From Streptomyces carminius (GTDB lineage: Bacteria; Actinomycetota; Actinomycetes; Streptomycetales; Streptomycetaceae), in the NCBI RefSeq assembly GCF_002794255.1, contig NZ_PGGW01000069.1, positions 734,877-798,876 of the forward strand: 64,000 nt of DNA, given 5' to 3'. Made by a program: the position numbers and the translations under genes. The notes under the pieces are model-generated. The model was not told the origin of the DNA. It saw only the letters and a program-made list of their open reading frames with translations, and searched no databases. Position 1 is the stretch's first letter, and the number at the start of each line of letters is the position of its first letter. Below are positions 23,114-31,845 of the stretch, piece after piece.

Positions 23114-23977
23114 TCAGGGGGAGGCGGGCACCAGCCGGGGCAGGCGGTGAGCCGGGGCGCCGTACCAGGCGCGGGAGACCGCGAAGCCTATGCCCAGGCA
23201 GAGCACGCCCCCCACCGCGTCCAGCCAGAAGTGGTTGGCGGTGCAGACGATGACCAGCAGGGTGACGGTCGGGTAGAGCCAGCCGAGGACCTTCACCCAC
23301 AGCGGCGCGGCCAGTACGGCGATCATGATGCCGCACCACACCGACCAGCCGATGTGCATGGACGGCATGGCCGCGTACTGGTTGGAGACGTTCGCCATGT
23401 TGCCCGAGGCCATCGAGCCCCAGGTGTCGTGGACCTGCACGGTGTCGACGAAGCGCACGGTCTCCATCAGCCGCGGCGGTGCCAGGGGGTAGAGGTAGTA
23501 GCCGAGCAGGGCGACGGCCGTGGTGGCGAACAGCACCGTGCGGGCGGCGGAGTAGCGGCCCGGGTGTCTGCGGTAGAGCCACACCAGCACACCGATGGTC
23601 ACGACGAAGTGCAGCGTCGCGTAGTAGTAGTTCATCGACACGATGAGCCAGGTGACGCCGTTCGCCGCGTGGTTGAGGGACTGCTCGGCGGCGATCCCCA
23701 GGACGCGCTCGAGCTCCCAGATCCACTCGGCGTTCCGCAGGGCCTGCGCCTTCTGCTCCGGCACGGCGTTGCGGATCATGGAGTACGTCCAGTAGCTGAT
23801 CGCGATCAGCAGGATCTCGAACCGGATACGGGGACGCCGGGGGGTGCGGAGCCGGCGGACGACGTCGCGGCGCGGTGCCGGGACGTCCCCGCCCCCGGCC
23901 CCCGGCCCGTGTCCGGCCACCGGGGCGACGGCGGCCGGCCGGTCTTCTTCTCTCGTCCTCACCCTTGTAACCCCCAT
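23114..23977 (-). CDS. PAP2-superfamily membrane phosphatase / inositolphosphotransferase-like protein
   Basis: A 287-residue polytopic protein with about six membrane segments. It shows the PAP2 signature AAMPSMHIGWSVWCG and, one segment later, ANHFWLDAVGG (His and Asp of the third motif), as in the Aur1/Ipt1-like branch found in actinomycetes. Such proteins move or remove phosphate headgroups of polyprenyl or phospholipids on the outer face of the membrane. An arginine-rich cytoplasmic N-terminus of ~70 residues precedes the first segment. The ATG at 23977 has no strong ribosome site; a later start is possible. Stops 19 bp from the shared terminator. Confidence 0.85.
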   Translation of the reverse strand: MGVTRVRTREEDRPAAVAPVAGHGPGAGGGDVPAPRRDVVRRLRTPRRPRIRFEILLIAISYWTYSMIRNAVPEQKAQALRNAEWIWELERVLGIAAEQSLNHAANGVTWLIVSMNYYYATLHFVVTIGVLVWLYRRHPGRYSAARTVLFATTAVALLGYYLYPLAPPRLMETVRFVDTVQVHDTWGSMASGNMANVSNQYAAMPSMHIGWSVWCGIMIAVLAAPLWVKVLGWLYPTVTLLVIVCTANHFWLDAVGGVLCLGIGFAVSRAWYGAPAHRLPRLVPASP

Positions 23978-24014
23978 GGGGCGACAGTCTGCCAGGAATC
24001 CGGACCCCGGCCGA

Positions 24015-25100
24015 TCATCCACCGGTCTGGTCCCGCTCGGCCGTACTCCTCCGTGAGACGGAGGTACCTGAGAGGGAGGTGCGACCCCGGGGGGCCGAGG
24101 CGGTGGAGCCGCGCACCACCAGTTCCGGCAGGAAGACGAACTCGCTGTGCGGGGCCGGCGTCCCGCCGACCTCCTCCAGCAGTGCCCGTACGGCCGCCTG
24201 CCCCATCGCCGTCACCGGCTGCCGGATGGTGGTCAGGGGCGGGTCGGTGAACGCGATCAGCGGGGAGTCGTCGAAGCCGATCACCGAGACGTTCCCGGGC
24301 ACCGACAGGCCGAGTTCCCGGGCGGCCCGGATCGCGCCCAGGGCCATCATGTCGCTGGCGCACACCACGGCCGTGCAGCCCCGGCCGATCAGGGCGGTCG
24401 CGGCGGCCTGGCCGCCCTCCAGGGTGTAGAGGGAGTGCCGGACGAACTCCCCGGCCCGCTCCTGCGACAGCCCCAACTGCTCCTGGAGGCCGGTGGTGAA
24501 GCCCTCTATCTTGCGCTGGACGGGCACGAACCGGGCCGGTCCGAGTGCCAGCCCGATCCGCTCGTGGCCGAGGGACACCAGATGGGTGACGGCCAGCCGC
24601 ATCGCCGCGCGGTCGTCCGGCGAGACGAAGGGGGCCCGCACCTTCGGCGAGAAGCCGTTGATCATCACGAAGGGCACGCCCTTGCCGCGCAGTTGCTCGT
24701 AGCGCTGCGTGTCGGCGGTGGTGTCGGCGTGCAGCCCGGAGACGAAGATGATCCCCGCCACCCCCCGCTCCACCAGCATCTCGGTCAGTTCGTCCTCGGT
24801 CGAGCCGCCGGGGGTCTGGGTGGCGAGCACGGGCGTGTAGCCCTGCCGGGTCAGCGCCTGCCCGATGACCTGTGCGAAGGCCGGGAAGATCGGGTTCTCC
24901 AGCTCCGGCGTGATCAGTCCGACCAGGCCCGCGCTGCGCTGGCGCAGCCGCAGCGGCCGCTCGTACCCCAGCAGGTCGAGAGCGGCGAGGACGGACTCGC
25001 GGGTGGCCGGGGAAACGCCCGGTTTGCCGTTCAGGACACGGCTGACCGTCGCTTCGCTGACCCCCGCCTGGGCTGCGATGTCAGCTAGTCGTGCGGTCAC
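24015..25100 (-). CDS. malR: LacI-family maltose/starch repressor MalR
   Basis: A 361-residue regulator beginning VTARLADIAAQAGVSEATVS, the LacI-type HTH, followed by RVLNGKPGV and a periplasmic-binding-protein-like ligand domain ending FVFLPELVVRGSTAS. Position divergent from malEFG and sequence identify it as MalR, the repressor of maltose uptake and of starch-degrading enzymes in Streptomyces. GTG at 25100 is chosen because the HTH must sit at the N-terminus; no ribosome site precedes it, but TACAGT (25114-25109) lies eight bases upstream, so the mRNA is probably leaderless. A close paralog is encoded at 30642-31745. Confidence 0.93.
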   Translation of the reverse strand: MTARLADIAAQAGVSEATVSRVLNGKPGVSPATRESVLAALDLLGYERPLRLRQRSAGLVGLITPELENPIFPAFAQVIGQALTRQGYTPVLATQTPGGSTEDELTEMLVERGVAGIIFVSGLHADTTADTQRYEQLRGKGVPFVMINGFSPKVRAPFVSPDDRAAMRLAVTHLVSLGHERIGLALGPARFVPVQRKIEGFTTGLQEQLGLSQERAGEFVRHSLYTLEGGQAAATALIGRGCTAVVCASDMMALGAIRAARELGLSVPGNVSVIGFDDSPLIAFTDPPLTTIRQPVTAMGQAAVRALLEEVGGTPAPHSEFVFLPELVVRGSTASAPRGRTSLSGTSVSRRSTAERDQTGG

Positions 25101-25108
25101 AGGAGTGG

Positions 25109-25137
25109 ACTGTACCGGCCTCCTCCCGCACTGCCCA
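25109..25137 (-). promoter_or_regulatory. malR promoter (leaderless)
   Basis: On the minus strand TGGGCA (25137-25132), 17 bp, TACAGT (25114-25109). Transcription would begin at or within two bases of the GTG at 25100. The -35 is weak, the -10 good. Confidence 0.6.
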
Positions 25138-25346
25138 CCGTACCCGGGAGTTCGCCGGAATCCACCCGGTCCGTCCGTGCCCCGCCGGCGCCCTCCCGGT
25201 CCGTCCGGCCTGCTCGGTCCCCGATCGTGCGGCTGGACGGCGGCTTCGTCCGCCACTCCCGGGCGGTCCGGGCCGGCCCCTTCCCGCGGGCTCTCCTCGC
25301 CGCGTCCCTCCGGAAGGCGTTCTTCCGCGCTTCTGGGCCTCTTCCA

Positions 25347-25416
25347 CTGTCCTCCCCGTGCTCCGCCCGCCCCTGTGCTCCGGTCGGCGGGGGCGGGCGG
25401 AGCACAGGGAGGACAG
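25347..25416. promoter_or_regulatory. 27-bp inverted repeat in the malR-malE interval
   Basis: CTGTCCTCCCCGTGCTCCGC and CCGCCCC following it (25347-25373) mirror 25390-25416 with one mismatch over 27 bp; the loop is 16 nt. It lies 247 bp from malR and 181 bp from malE, upstream of both genes, so it cannot terminate either in the usual sense. It may insulate the divergent promoters, end an unannotated transcript, or bind a regulator. Confidence 0.8.
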
Positions 25417-25420
25417 CGGG

Positions 25421-25475
25421 CCGCAAGTTCTTGCGGCGGTCGTTGCAGACTCGTTTGCAGAAAGTTGCCGCAAGG
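25421..25475. promoter_or_regulatory. MalR-type operator array upstream of malE
   Basis: CCGCAAGTTCTTGCGG (25421-25436) is a perfect 16-bp palindrome. It is followed by TTGCAG at 25443-25448 and 25455-25460, 12 bp apart, and TTGCCGCAAG at 25465-25474. TTGCAG direct repeats are the known mark of MalR/Reg1-controlled amylase and maltose promoters in Streptomyces, and the same hexamer recurs before the amylase gene at 32408-32424. A TACGTT at 25501-25506 may be the malE -10. Confidence 0.75.
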
Positions 25476-25596
25476 TCTTTCTAAAAGATTGCGCCGCTGT
25501 TACGTTCCTCGTCAGCCCGGCGCCGCGACCGATGCGGCCCGCGCGGAGTACGCCCGTGCCCCCGCGAGACGGGCACCGGATCATGGAGGAGTTCAC

Positions 25597-26880
25597 ATGC
25601 GGCGTGGCATAGGGGCCACCGCACTCGTCGCGGCTCTGGCGCTCGCGGCGACGGCCTGCGGCGGCGGCGAGGACGGCGGCGACAGCGGCAAGAAGGGCGC
25701 CGACGGCGAGCTCTCGGGCACCGTCGAGTTCTGGGACACCTCGGGCGACGCCGAGAAGGGCTTCTACCAGAAGGTCGCCGAGGAGTTCGAGGACAAGCAC
25801 CCCGGCGTCGAGGTCAAGTACGTCAACGTGCCCTTCGGCGAGGCGAACAACAAGTTCAAGAACGCCGCCGGCGGCGGCTCCGGCGCCCCCGACGTGATGC
25901 GCACCGAGGTCGCCTGGGTGGCCGACTTCGCCGGCCTGGGCTACCTCGCCCCGCTGGACGACACCGTCGCCGTCGAGGACAAGGACGACTTCCTCCCGCA
26001 GGCCTGGGGCAGCACCCAGTTCGAGGGCAAGACCTACGGCGTGCCGCAGGTGATCGACACCCTCGCCCTCTTCTACAACAAGGAACTGCTGGACAAGGCC
26101 GGGGTCGAGGTCCCGCGGTCCGTCGCCGACATCAAGAACTCCACCGGGAAGTTCGCCGAGAACGGCGTCACCCCCTTCTACCTGCGCGGTGACGACGCCT
26201 ACTTCGTCCTGCCCTTCCTCTACGGCGAGGGCGGCGACATGCTCGACGCCGACGCCAAGAAGATCACCATCGACGACCCGGCCGGGGTGCGGGCGTTCGA
26301 GACGATCAGGGACCTGGTGGACTCCGAGGCCGCGATCACGGACGTGACCGACGGCTGGGAGAACATGCAGAAGGCCTTCAAGGACGGGAAGGTCGCGATG
26401 ATGCTCAACGGCCCGTGGGCCATCGAGGACACCCTCGCGGGCGCCCAGTTCAAGGGCAAGGAGGACAACCTCGGCGTCGCCGCCGTCCCGGCCGGCTCCA
26501 AGGCCCAGGGCGCCCCGCAGGGCGGCCACAACTACTCGGTCTACGCCGGCTCAGACAACCTGGACGCCTCCTACGAGTTCGTGAAGTACATGAGCTCCGC
26601 CGAGGTCCAGAAGCGCACCACCGAGGAGCTGAGCCTGCTGCCGACCCGCACCTCGGTGTACGGGGAGCAGACCGTCAAGGACAACAAGATGGTCCAGTTC
26701 TTCAAGCCCGCCGTGGACAAGGCCGTCGAGCGCCCCTGGATCGCCGAGGGCAACTCCCTCTTCGAGCCCATCCGCGTCCAGCTCGCCGACGTGCTGACCG
26801 GCAGGACCGAGCCCGAGGCCGCCGCCGACAAGATCGGCCAGGAGTACGCCAAGCTCCTCAAGGACGGGGACTGGAAGTAA
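25597..26880 (+). CDS. malE: Maltose/maltodextrin-binding lipoprotein MalE
   Basis: A 427-residue extracytoplasmic solute-binding lipoprotein of an ABC importer. The signal peptide MRRGIGATALVAALALAATA ends at lipobox Cys21 (AATAC), followed by a glycine/acidic linker. The mature part has family-1 binding-protein features: VEFWDTSGDAEKGFYQKVAE, YGVPQVIDTLALFYNKELLD, MMLNGPWAIEDTL and the C-terminal KIGQEYAKLL. ATG at 25597 has GGAGGA seven bases upstream. First gene of malEFG-aglA; expression is presumably repressed by MalR at the repeats before it and induced by malto-oligosaccharides. 47 bp separate it from malF. Confidence 0.95.
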   Translation: MRRGIGATALVAALALAATACGGGEDGGDSGKKGADGELSGTVEFWDTSGDAEKGFYQKVAEEFEDKHPGVEVKYVNVPFGEANNKFKNAAGGGSGAPDVMRTEVAWVADFAGLGYLAPLDDTVAVEDKDDFLPQAWGSTQFEGKTYGVPQVIDTLALFYNKELLDKAGVEVPRSVADIKNSTGKFAENGVTPFYLRGDDAYFVLPFLYGEGGDMLDADAKKITIDDPAGVRAFETIRDLVDSEAAITDVTDGWENMQKAFKDGKVAMMLNGPWAIEDTLAGAQFKGKEDNLGVAAVPAGSKAQGAPQGGHNYSVYAGSDNLDASYEFVKYMSSAEVQKRTTEELSLLPTRTSVYGEQTVKDNKMVQFFKPAVDKAVERPWIAEGNSLFEPIRVQLADVLTGRTEPEAAADKIGQEYAKLLKDGDWK

Positions 26881-26927
26881 CCGGAAGAACGACTCCGAGA
26901 ACGACTGGGAGAGGCTGACCGACGACC

Positions 26928-27947
26928 ATGGCAGTCGAGACCGGCCAGTCGCCGGCACCGGCCGCGGGCGCAGGCGCCCGCGGCCGCGGCCGCGGAACTG
27001 GCGAGAAGTCCGGAAAGGCCCCCGGACCGCTGCGCCGGGCCCTGGCCACCCACTGGTACGCCTGGGCCATGGTGGCCCCCGTGGTGCTCGTCATCACGGT
27101 GATCATCGGATATCCGCTGGTCAGAGGCATCTACCTGTCGCTGACCAATGCGGACGAGTCCAATGTCGCCCGCACCATCGGCGTCAACGAGATCGAGGCG
27201 ACCCACGAGTTCGTCGGCCTGGAGAACTACCGGGCCATCCTCACCGACACCGTCTTCTGGGACCGGCTCGGCTGGACGGTGGTGTGGACGGTCGCCTGTG
27301 TCTCGGTCACCTTCCTCCTGGGGCTGGCGCTGGCCACCATGCTCAACCGGAAGCTGCGCGGCCGCGCCGCCTACCGGATCGCCCTGATCCTGCCCTGGGG
27401 CATCCCCGCCTTCGTCTCGGTCTTCGCCTGGCGGATGCTCTACAACGAGAAGAACGGCATCCTCAACCGGATCATCGAGGGCGGCGGCATCGACGGCGTC
27501 CCCTGGCTGGGCGACCCCACCTGGGCCAAGGTCTCCGTCATCGCGGTGAACGTCTGGCTCGGCGTGCCGTTCATGCTGGTGGCCCTGCTCGGCGCCCTGC
27601 AGTCCATCCCCTCCGAACTGCTGGAGGCCGCCGAGGTGGACGGGGCGAACGCCTGGCAGCGCTTCCGCAACGTCACCCTGCCGGGCATCAGCTCGGTCAG
27701 CAGCACGGTGGTCCTGCTGAGCACCATCTGGACGTTCAACATGTTCCCGGTGATCTACCTGCTCACCCGGGGCGGTCCCGGTGACTCCACCGAGATCCTG
27801 GTGACGTACGCCTACCGGCTGTCCTTCCTGGTCAGCCCACGCGACTTCGCCACCTCCGCGGCCTGGGGCGTGCTCATCCTGCTGCTCCTGTCGCTCTTCG
27901 CGGTGGGCTACCGCCGCTCGCTCCGCAAGCAGGGAGAGGTGTGGTGA
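26928..27947 (+). CDS. malF: Maltose ABC transporter permease MalF
   Basis: A 339-residue inner-membrane permease. A ~35-residue alanine/glycine/arginine-rich cytoplasmic head precedes helix 1 (WAMVAPVVLVITVIIGYPLV). At least six segments follow, and the EAA loop that docks the ATPase reads ELLEAAEVDGANAWQRFRNV, then TLPGI. Short periplasmic insert, unlike enterobacterial MalF. The stop TGA at 27945-27947 overlaps the start of malG. No ATPase gene is in the operon; in Streptomyces the shared ATPase MsiK, encoded elsewhere, normally energises such systems (established for malto-oligosaccharide uptake). Confidence 0.94.
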   Translation: MAVETGQSPAPAAGAGARGRGRGTGEKSGKAPGPLRRALATHWYAWAMVAPVVLVITVIIGYPLVRGIYLSLTNADESNVARTIGVNEIEATHEFVGLENYRAILTDTVFWDRLGWTVVWTVACVSVTFLLGLALATMLNRKLRGRAAYRIALILPWGIPAFVSVFAWRMLYNEKNGILNRIIEGGGIDGVPWLGDPTWAKVSVIAVNVWLGVPFMLVALLGALQSIPSELLEAAEVDGANAWQRFRNVTLPGISSVSSTVVLLSTIWTFNMFPVIYLLTRGGPGDSTEILVTYAYRLSFLVSPRDFATSAAWGVLILLLLSLFAVGYRRSLRKQGEVW

Positions 27948-28891
27948 CGACCGTGAACCCCCGTGAGAACACGCCCGGGAAGACCACCGTGACCACGACC
28001 CCCGACCCCGTCACCACCGGCCCCGTACCGACTGTGCCGGCCGGGCGCCCCCGGCGGGTCCGCCGGCGCGGCGAACGCGGGCCGCTGGCCTCGGCCGCCC
28101 TCCACGCCGGCCTGCTGCTGGCCGCCGTGGTCGCGGTGTTCCCGCCGTTCTGGCTGCTGGTGACGTCCTTCAAGCCCAAGACCGACACCTTCACCACCTC
28201 GCTGGTGAAGAACTTCACGCTCGAGAACTACGACCACGTCGTCAATGACACCTACTTCCTGACGTGGTTCGGGAACTCCGTGGTGATCGTGCTGGTGACC
28301 ACGCTGCTCGGCGTGTTCATCTCCGCCACCACCGGCTACGCCGTCAGCCGCTTCCGCTTCCCCGGCATGCGCCCGCTGATGTGGACCCTGCTGATCACCC
28401 AGATGTTCCCGATGGCGATCCTGATCGTGCCGCTGTACAACCTGATGGCACAGCTGGGGCTGCTCAACCAGCCCGTCGGCCTGATCATCACCTACCTCAC
28501 CATCGCGGTGCCGTTCTGCGCCTGGATGATGAAGGGCTTCTTCGACACCATCCCCGTCTCCATCGACGAGTCCGGACGGGTGGACGGCCTCAACCCGTTC
28601 GGCACCTTCTGGCGGCTGATCATGCCGCTGGCCAAGCCCGGTCTGGCCGTCACGGGCTTCTACAGCTTCGTGACCGCCTGGGCCGAGGTCGCCTACGCGT
28701 CGGCCTTCATGACCGGCGAGGAGAACCTCACCCTCGCCGGCGGCCTGCAGACCTTCGTCAACCAGTACGTGGGCGACTGGGGTTCGATGACCGCCGCCGC
28801 GGTGATCATTGCGGTACCGGCCGCGATCGTCTTCGGCATCGCTCAGCGGCACCTCGTGGCCGGACTGACCTCCGGAGCCGTCAAGTCCTGA
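27944..28891 (+). CDS. malG: Maltose ABC transporter permease MalG
   Basis: A 315-residue inner-membrane permease with six segments. The EAA loop reads IDESGRVDGLNPFGTFWRLI, then MPLAKPG, and the C-terminus ends in RHLVAGLTSGAVKS, the usual MalG tail. GTG at 27944 overlaps the malF stop (GTGA); GGGAG lies seven bases before it. An adjacent in-frame GTG at 27941 is equally readable. Translational coupling to MalF ensures equal amounts of the two permease halves. A perfect 13-bp hairpin starts three bases after the stop, before aglA. Confidence 0.94.
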   Translation: MTTVNPRENTPGKTTVTTTPDPVTTGPVPTVPAGRPRRVRRRGERGPLASAALHAGLLLAAVVAVFPPFWLLVTSFKPKTDTFTTSLVKNFTLENYDHVVNDTYFLTWFGNSVVIVLVTTLLGVFISATTGYAVSRFRFPGMRPLMWTLLITQMFPMAILIVPLYNLMAQLGLLNQPVGLIITYLTIAVPFCAWMMKGFFDTIPVSIDESGRVDGLNPFGTFWRLIMPLAKPGLAVTGFYSFVTAWAEVAYASAFMTGEENLTLAGGLQTFVNQYVGDWGSMTAAAVIIAVPAAIVFGIAQRHLVAGLTSGAVKS

Positions 28892-28893
28892 CC

Positions 28894-28922
28894 GGTGCCG
28901 GACCGGTGTCCGGTCCGGCACC
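28894..28922 (+). terminator. Hairpin between malG and aglA
   Basis: GGTGCCGGACCGG (28894-28906) pairs perfectly with CCGGTCCGGCACC (28910-28922) over a 3-nt loop, two bases after the malG stop. It could partly terminate or stabilise the malEFG message and so lower aglA expression relative to the transporter. Confidence 0.8.
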
Positions 28923-28986
28923 CGGGCGGACCCCGCCCCCGTACGCCCGCACCTCGCGTCCCCCACTCACGACCACCAGGGATGAC

Positions 28987-30645
28987 ATGACCCAGCACTC
29001 CTCAGCCCCCGCCCCCGGTACGGCCCCCGCCGCGCGCCCGGACGCCACGGCCGCGGGGAAGCCCGCCGGCTGGTGGCGCGACGCGGTGATCTACCAGGTC
29101 TACCCCCGTTCCTTCGCCGACGGCAACGGCGACGGCATGGGCGACCTCGCGGGCGTCCGCGCCCGGCTGCCGTACCTGGCCGAGCTGGGCGTCGACGCCG
29201 TCTGGCTCAGCCCCTTCTACGCCTCGCCGCAGGCCGACGCGGGATACGACGTCGCCGACTACCGCGCCATCGACCCGATGTTCGGCGATCTGCACGACGC
29301 CGACGCGCTGATCCGCGACGCCCACCGGCTGGGCCTGCGGATCATCGTGGACCTGGTGCCCAACCACTCCTCCGACCGGCACGAGTGGTTCCGGCGGGCG
29401 CTGCGCGAGGGGCCCGGCTCGCCGCTGCGCGACCGCTACCACTTCCGTCCCGGCCGCGGCCCGGACGGCGCGGAGCCCCCCAACGACTGGGAGTCCATCT
29501 TCGGCGGCCCGGCCTGGACCCGCACGAAGAACCCCGACGGCAGCCCGGGGGAGTGGTACCTGCACCTGTTCGCGCCCGAGCAGCCCGACTTCAACTGGGA
29601 GAACGAGGCCGTGCGGGACGAGTTCCGCTCGGTGCTGCGCTTCTGGCTCGACATGGGCGTGGACGGTTTCCGCATCGACGTCGCGCACGGCATGGTCAAG
29701 GCCGCCGGCCTGCCCGACATGGGGCGGACCGGTCAGCTCAAGCTGCTCGGCAGCCAGGTGCTGCCGTTCTTCGACCAGGACGGCGTCCACGAGATCTACC
29801 GCTCCTGGCGGCGCATCCTGGACGAGTACCCCGGCGAGCGCATCGGCGTCGCCGAGGCGTGGACGCCCAGCCCCGACCGCACCGCCCTGTACCTGCGCCC
29901 CGACGAGCTGCACCAGGCGTTCAACTTCCACTACCTCAACACCGGCTGGAACGCCGAGGCGCTGCGCGCGGTCATCGACGAGTCGCTGGACTCCATGCGC
30001 CCGGTCGGTGCCCCCGCCACCTGGGTGCTGTCCAACCACGACGTGGTGCGTCACCGCACCCGGCTGGGCGGCGGGTTGCGCCGGGCCCGCGCCGCCTCGC
30101 TGCTGATGCTGGCGCTGCCCGGCTCGGCGTACGTGTACCAGGGCGAGGAGCTGGGCCTGCCGGAGGTCACCGACCTGCCCGACGAGGTGCGCCAGGACCC
30201 GTCGTTCTTCCGGGACAACGGCCAGGACGGCCTGCGCGACGGCTGCCGGGTGCCGATCCCGTGGACACGCACCGGCACCAGTTACGGCTTCGGCTCCGGC
30301 GGGAGCTGGCTGCCGCAGCCGCCGGAGTGGTCCGGGCTGTCGGTCGAGGAGCAGACCGGCGACCCCGGCTCCACGCTGGAGCTGTACCGCCGCGCGCTCG
30401 CCGTGCGCCGCGGGCACCCGGCGCTGGGCGCGGGCGACGGGGTGGAGTGGCTGGCGGAGTACCCGGCGGGCGTGCTCGCCTTCCGGCGGCGCGCCGCCGA
30501 CGGCAGTACCTTCGTCTGCACCGTCAACACCACCGGGCAGCCCGTGGAACTGCCGGCGGTGCCCGGCCGGGTGCTGCTGGCCAGCGGGGAGTACGACGGC
30601 AGCGGCACGCTCCCGGCCGACACCACCGTCTGGTGGACGGCGTGA
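28987..30645 (+). CDS. aglA: Alpha-glucosidase (GH13, oligo-1,6/alpha-1,4 type)
   Basis: A 552-residue cytosolic GH13 enzyme without signal peptide, which would hydrolyse maltose and malto-oligosaccharides imported by MalEFG. GH13 regions are in order: IIVDLVPNHSS, GFRIDVAHGM with nucleophile Asp231, GVAEAW with acid/base Glu290, and LSNHDVVRH with Asp352. VIYQVYPRSFADGNGDGMGD near the start and YQGEELGLPE fit the alpha-glucosidase/oligo-1,6-glucosidase subgroup. ATG at 28987 has AGGGA seven bases upstream. The stop overlaps the following LacI-family gene (GTGA), tying enzyme and regulator together. Confidence 0.94.
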   Translation: MTQHSSAPAPGTAPAARPDATAAGKPAGWWRDAVIYQVYPRSFADGNGDGMGDLAGVRARLPYLAELGVDAVWLSPFYASPQADAGYDVADYRAIDPMFGDLHDADALIRDAHRLGLRIIVDLVPNHSSDRHEWFRRALREGPGSPLRDRYHFRPGRGPDGAEPPNDWESIFGGPAWTRTKNPDGSPGEWYLHLFAPEQPDFNWENEAVRDEFRSVLRFWLDMGVDGFRIDVAHGMVKAAGLPDMGRTGQLKLLGSQVLPFFDQDGVHEIYRSWRRILDEYPGERIGVAEAWTPSPDRTALYLRPDELHQAFNFHYLNTGWNAEALRAVIDESLDSMRPVGAPATWVLSNHDVVRHRTRLGGGLRRARAASLLMLALPGSAYVYQGEELGLPEVTDLPDEVRQDPSFFRDNGQDGLRDGCRVPIPWTRTGTSYGFGSGGSWLPQPPEWSGLSVEEQTGDPGSTLELYRRALAVRRGHPALGAGDGVEWLAEYPAGVLAFRRRAADGSTFVCTVNTTGQPVELPAVPGRVLLASGEYDGSGTLPADTTVWWTA

Positions 30646-31745
30646 CCGGGACGGACACGGCTCCCGCGGCTTCCGCGGCGTTCTCCCGGGCCGGGGCCGA
30701 GCCCCCGGCCGCGGGGGGCGCCCCGGGGCCCGCCCGGCTGGCCGACATCGCCGCCCAGGCCCGGGTCAGCGAGGCCACCGTCAGCCGGGTGCTCAACGGC
30801 AAGGCCGGTGTGGCCGCCGCCACCCGGCAGAAGGTGCTGGCCGCCCTGGACGTGCTCGGCTACGAGCGGCCGGTGCGGCTGCGGCAGCGCAGCGCCGGAC
30901 TGATCGGACTGGTCATCCCCGAGCTGACCAACCCGATCTTCCCGGCGTTCGCCCAGGTCATCGAACAGGTGCTGGTCGGGCACGGCTACACGCCGGTGCT
31001 GTGCACCCAGCTGCCCGGCGGCGCCACCGAGGACGAGCTGGTCGACCAGCTCGTCGAGCGGGGCGTCAACGGCATCGTCTTCCTCTCCGGGCTGCACGCC
31101 GACACCACCGCCGATCCCGGCCGCTACGTCCGCCTCGCCGGACAGGGCGTGCCGTTCGTGCTCATCAACGGCTTCAACAGGCACATCGGCGCTCCCTTCG
31201 TCTCGCCCGACGACCGCGCGGCGGCCCGGGCGGCGGTGCGCCACCTGACCGACCTCGGCCACGACCCGCACCGCATCGGCCTGGCGGTCGGCCCCGTCCG
31301 GTACGTCCCGGTGCTGCGCAAGGTGGAGGGTTTCACGGCGGCGCTGGCCGAACGGGGTGTGCCCGGCGAGCGGATCCGGGAGCTGGTGCGGCACACGCTG
31401 TTCACCCTGGAGGGCGGCCACGCCGCGGCGGGCGCGCTGATCGGCGCGGACTGCACGGGCGTGGTGTGCGGCAGCGACATGATGGCGCTCGGGGTGGTCC
31501 GGGCGGCCCGGCAGCACGGCCTGGAGGTGCCCCGGGAGCTGTCGGTGGTCGGCTTCGACGACTCGGAGCTGATCGCCTTCACCGATCCGCCGCTGACGAC
31601 GGTGCGGCAGCCGGTCAAGGCCATGGCGAGCGCGGCGGTCGACGCGCTGCTGGAGGAGATCGGCGGCAACCCGGTGCAGCACACGGAGTTCGTCTTCCAG
31701 CCCGAACTGGTGGTGCGCGGCTCGACGGCCCCGCCCCGCGGGTAG
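30642..31745 (+). CDS. Second LacI-family regulator, MalR paralog
   Basis: A 367-residue regulator with HTH LADIAAQARVSEATVSRVLN beginning around residue 32, after a low-complexity alanine-rich lead. It is collinear with MalR (24015-25100) almost throughout: RLRQRSAGLIGLVIPELTNP, SGLHADTTAD, APFVSPDDRAA, CGSDMMALG and FQPELVVRGSTA all match with few changes. GTG at 30642 overlaps the aglA stop. It probably arose from malR by duplication and may recognise the same or a related operator, perhaps in response to a different sugar. An internal start nearer the HTH cannot be excluded. Confidence 0.88.
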   Translation: MTGTDTAPAASAAFSRAGAEPPAAGGAPGPARLADIAAQARVSEATVSRVLNGKAGVAAATRQKVLAALDVLGYERPVRLRQRSAGLIGLVIPELTNPIFPAFAQVIEQVLVGHGYTPVLCTQLPGGATEDELVDQLVERGVNGIVFLSGLHADTTADPGRYVRLAGQGVPFVLINGFNRHIGAPFVSPDDRAAARAAVRHLTDLGHDPHRIGLAVGPVRYVPVLRKVEGFTAALAERGVPGERIRELVRHTLFTLEGGHAAAGALIGADCTGVVCGSDMMALGVVRAARQHGLEVPRELSVVGFDDSELIAFTDPPLTTVRQPVKAMASAAVDALLEEIGGNPVQHTEFVFQPELVVRGSTAPPRG

Positions 31746-31845
31746 CCGCCGCGCGGCGGTTCCGGCGCCTTCCGCCGCGGCGGGCCCGCTGCCCGGGTAC
31801 TCCGCGTGGTGTGTCCGCACGACCGGCGGACGTAGGCTCGGCCCC

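Noticed and set aside
22843..23977. The small basic protein and the PAP2-like protein as a toxin-antitoxin pair
   Set aside because: The genes are convergent with a strong shared terminator, and PAP2 phosphatases are not known partners of this antitoxin family.
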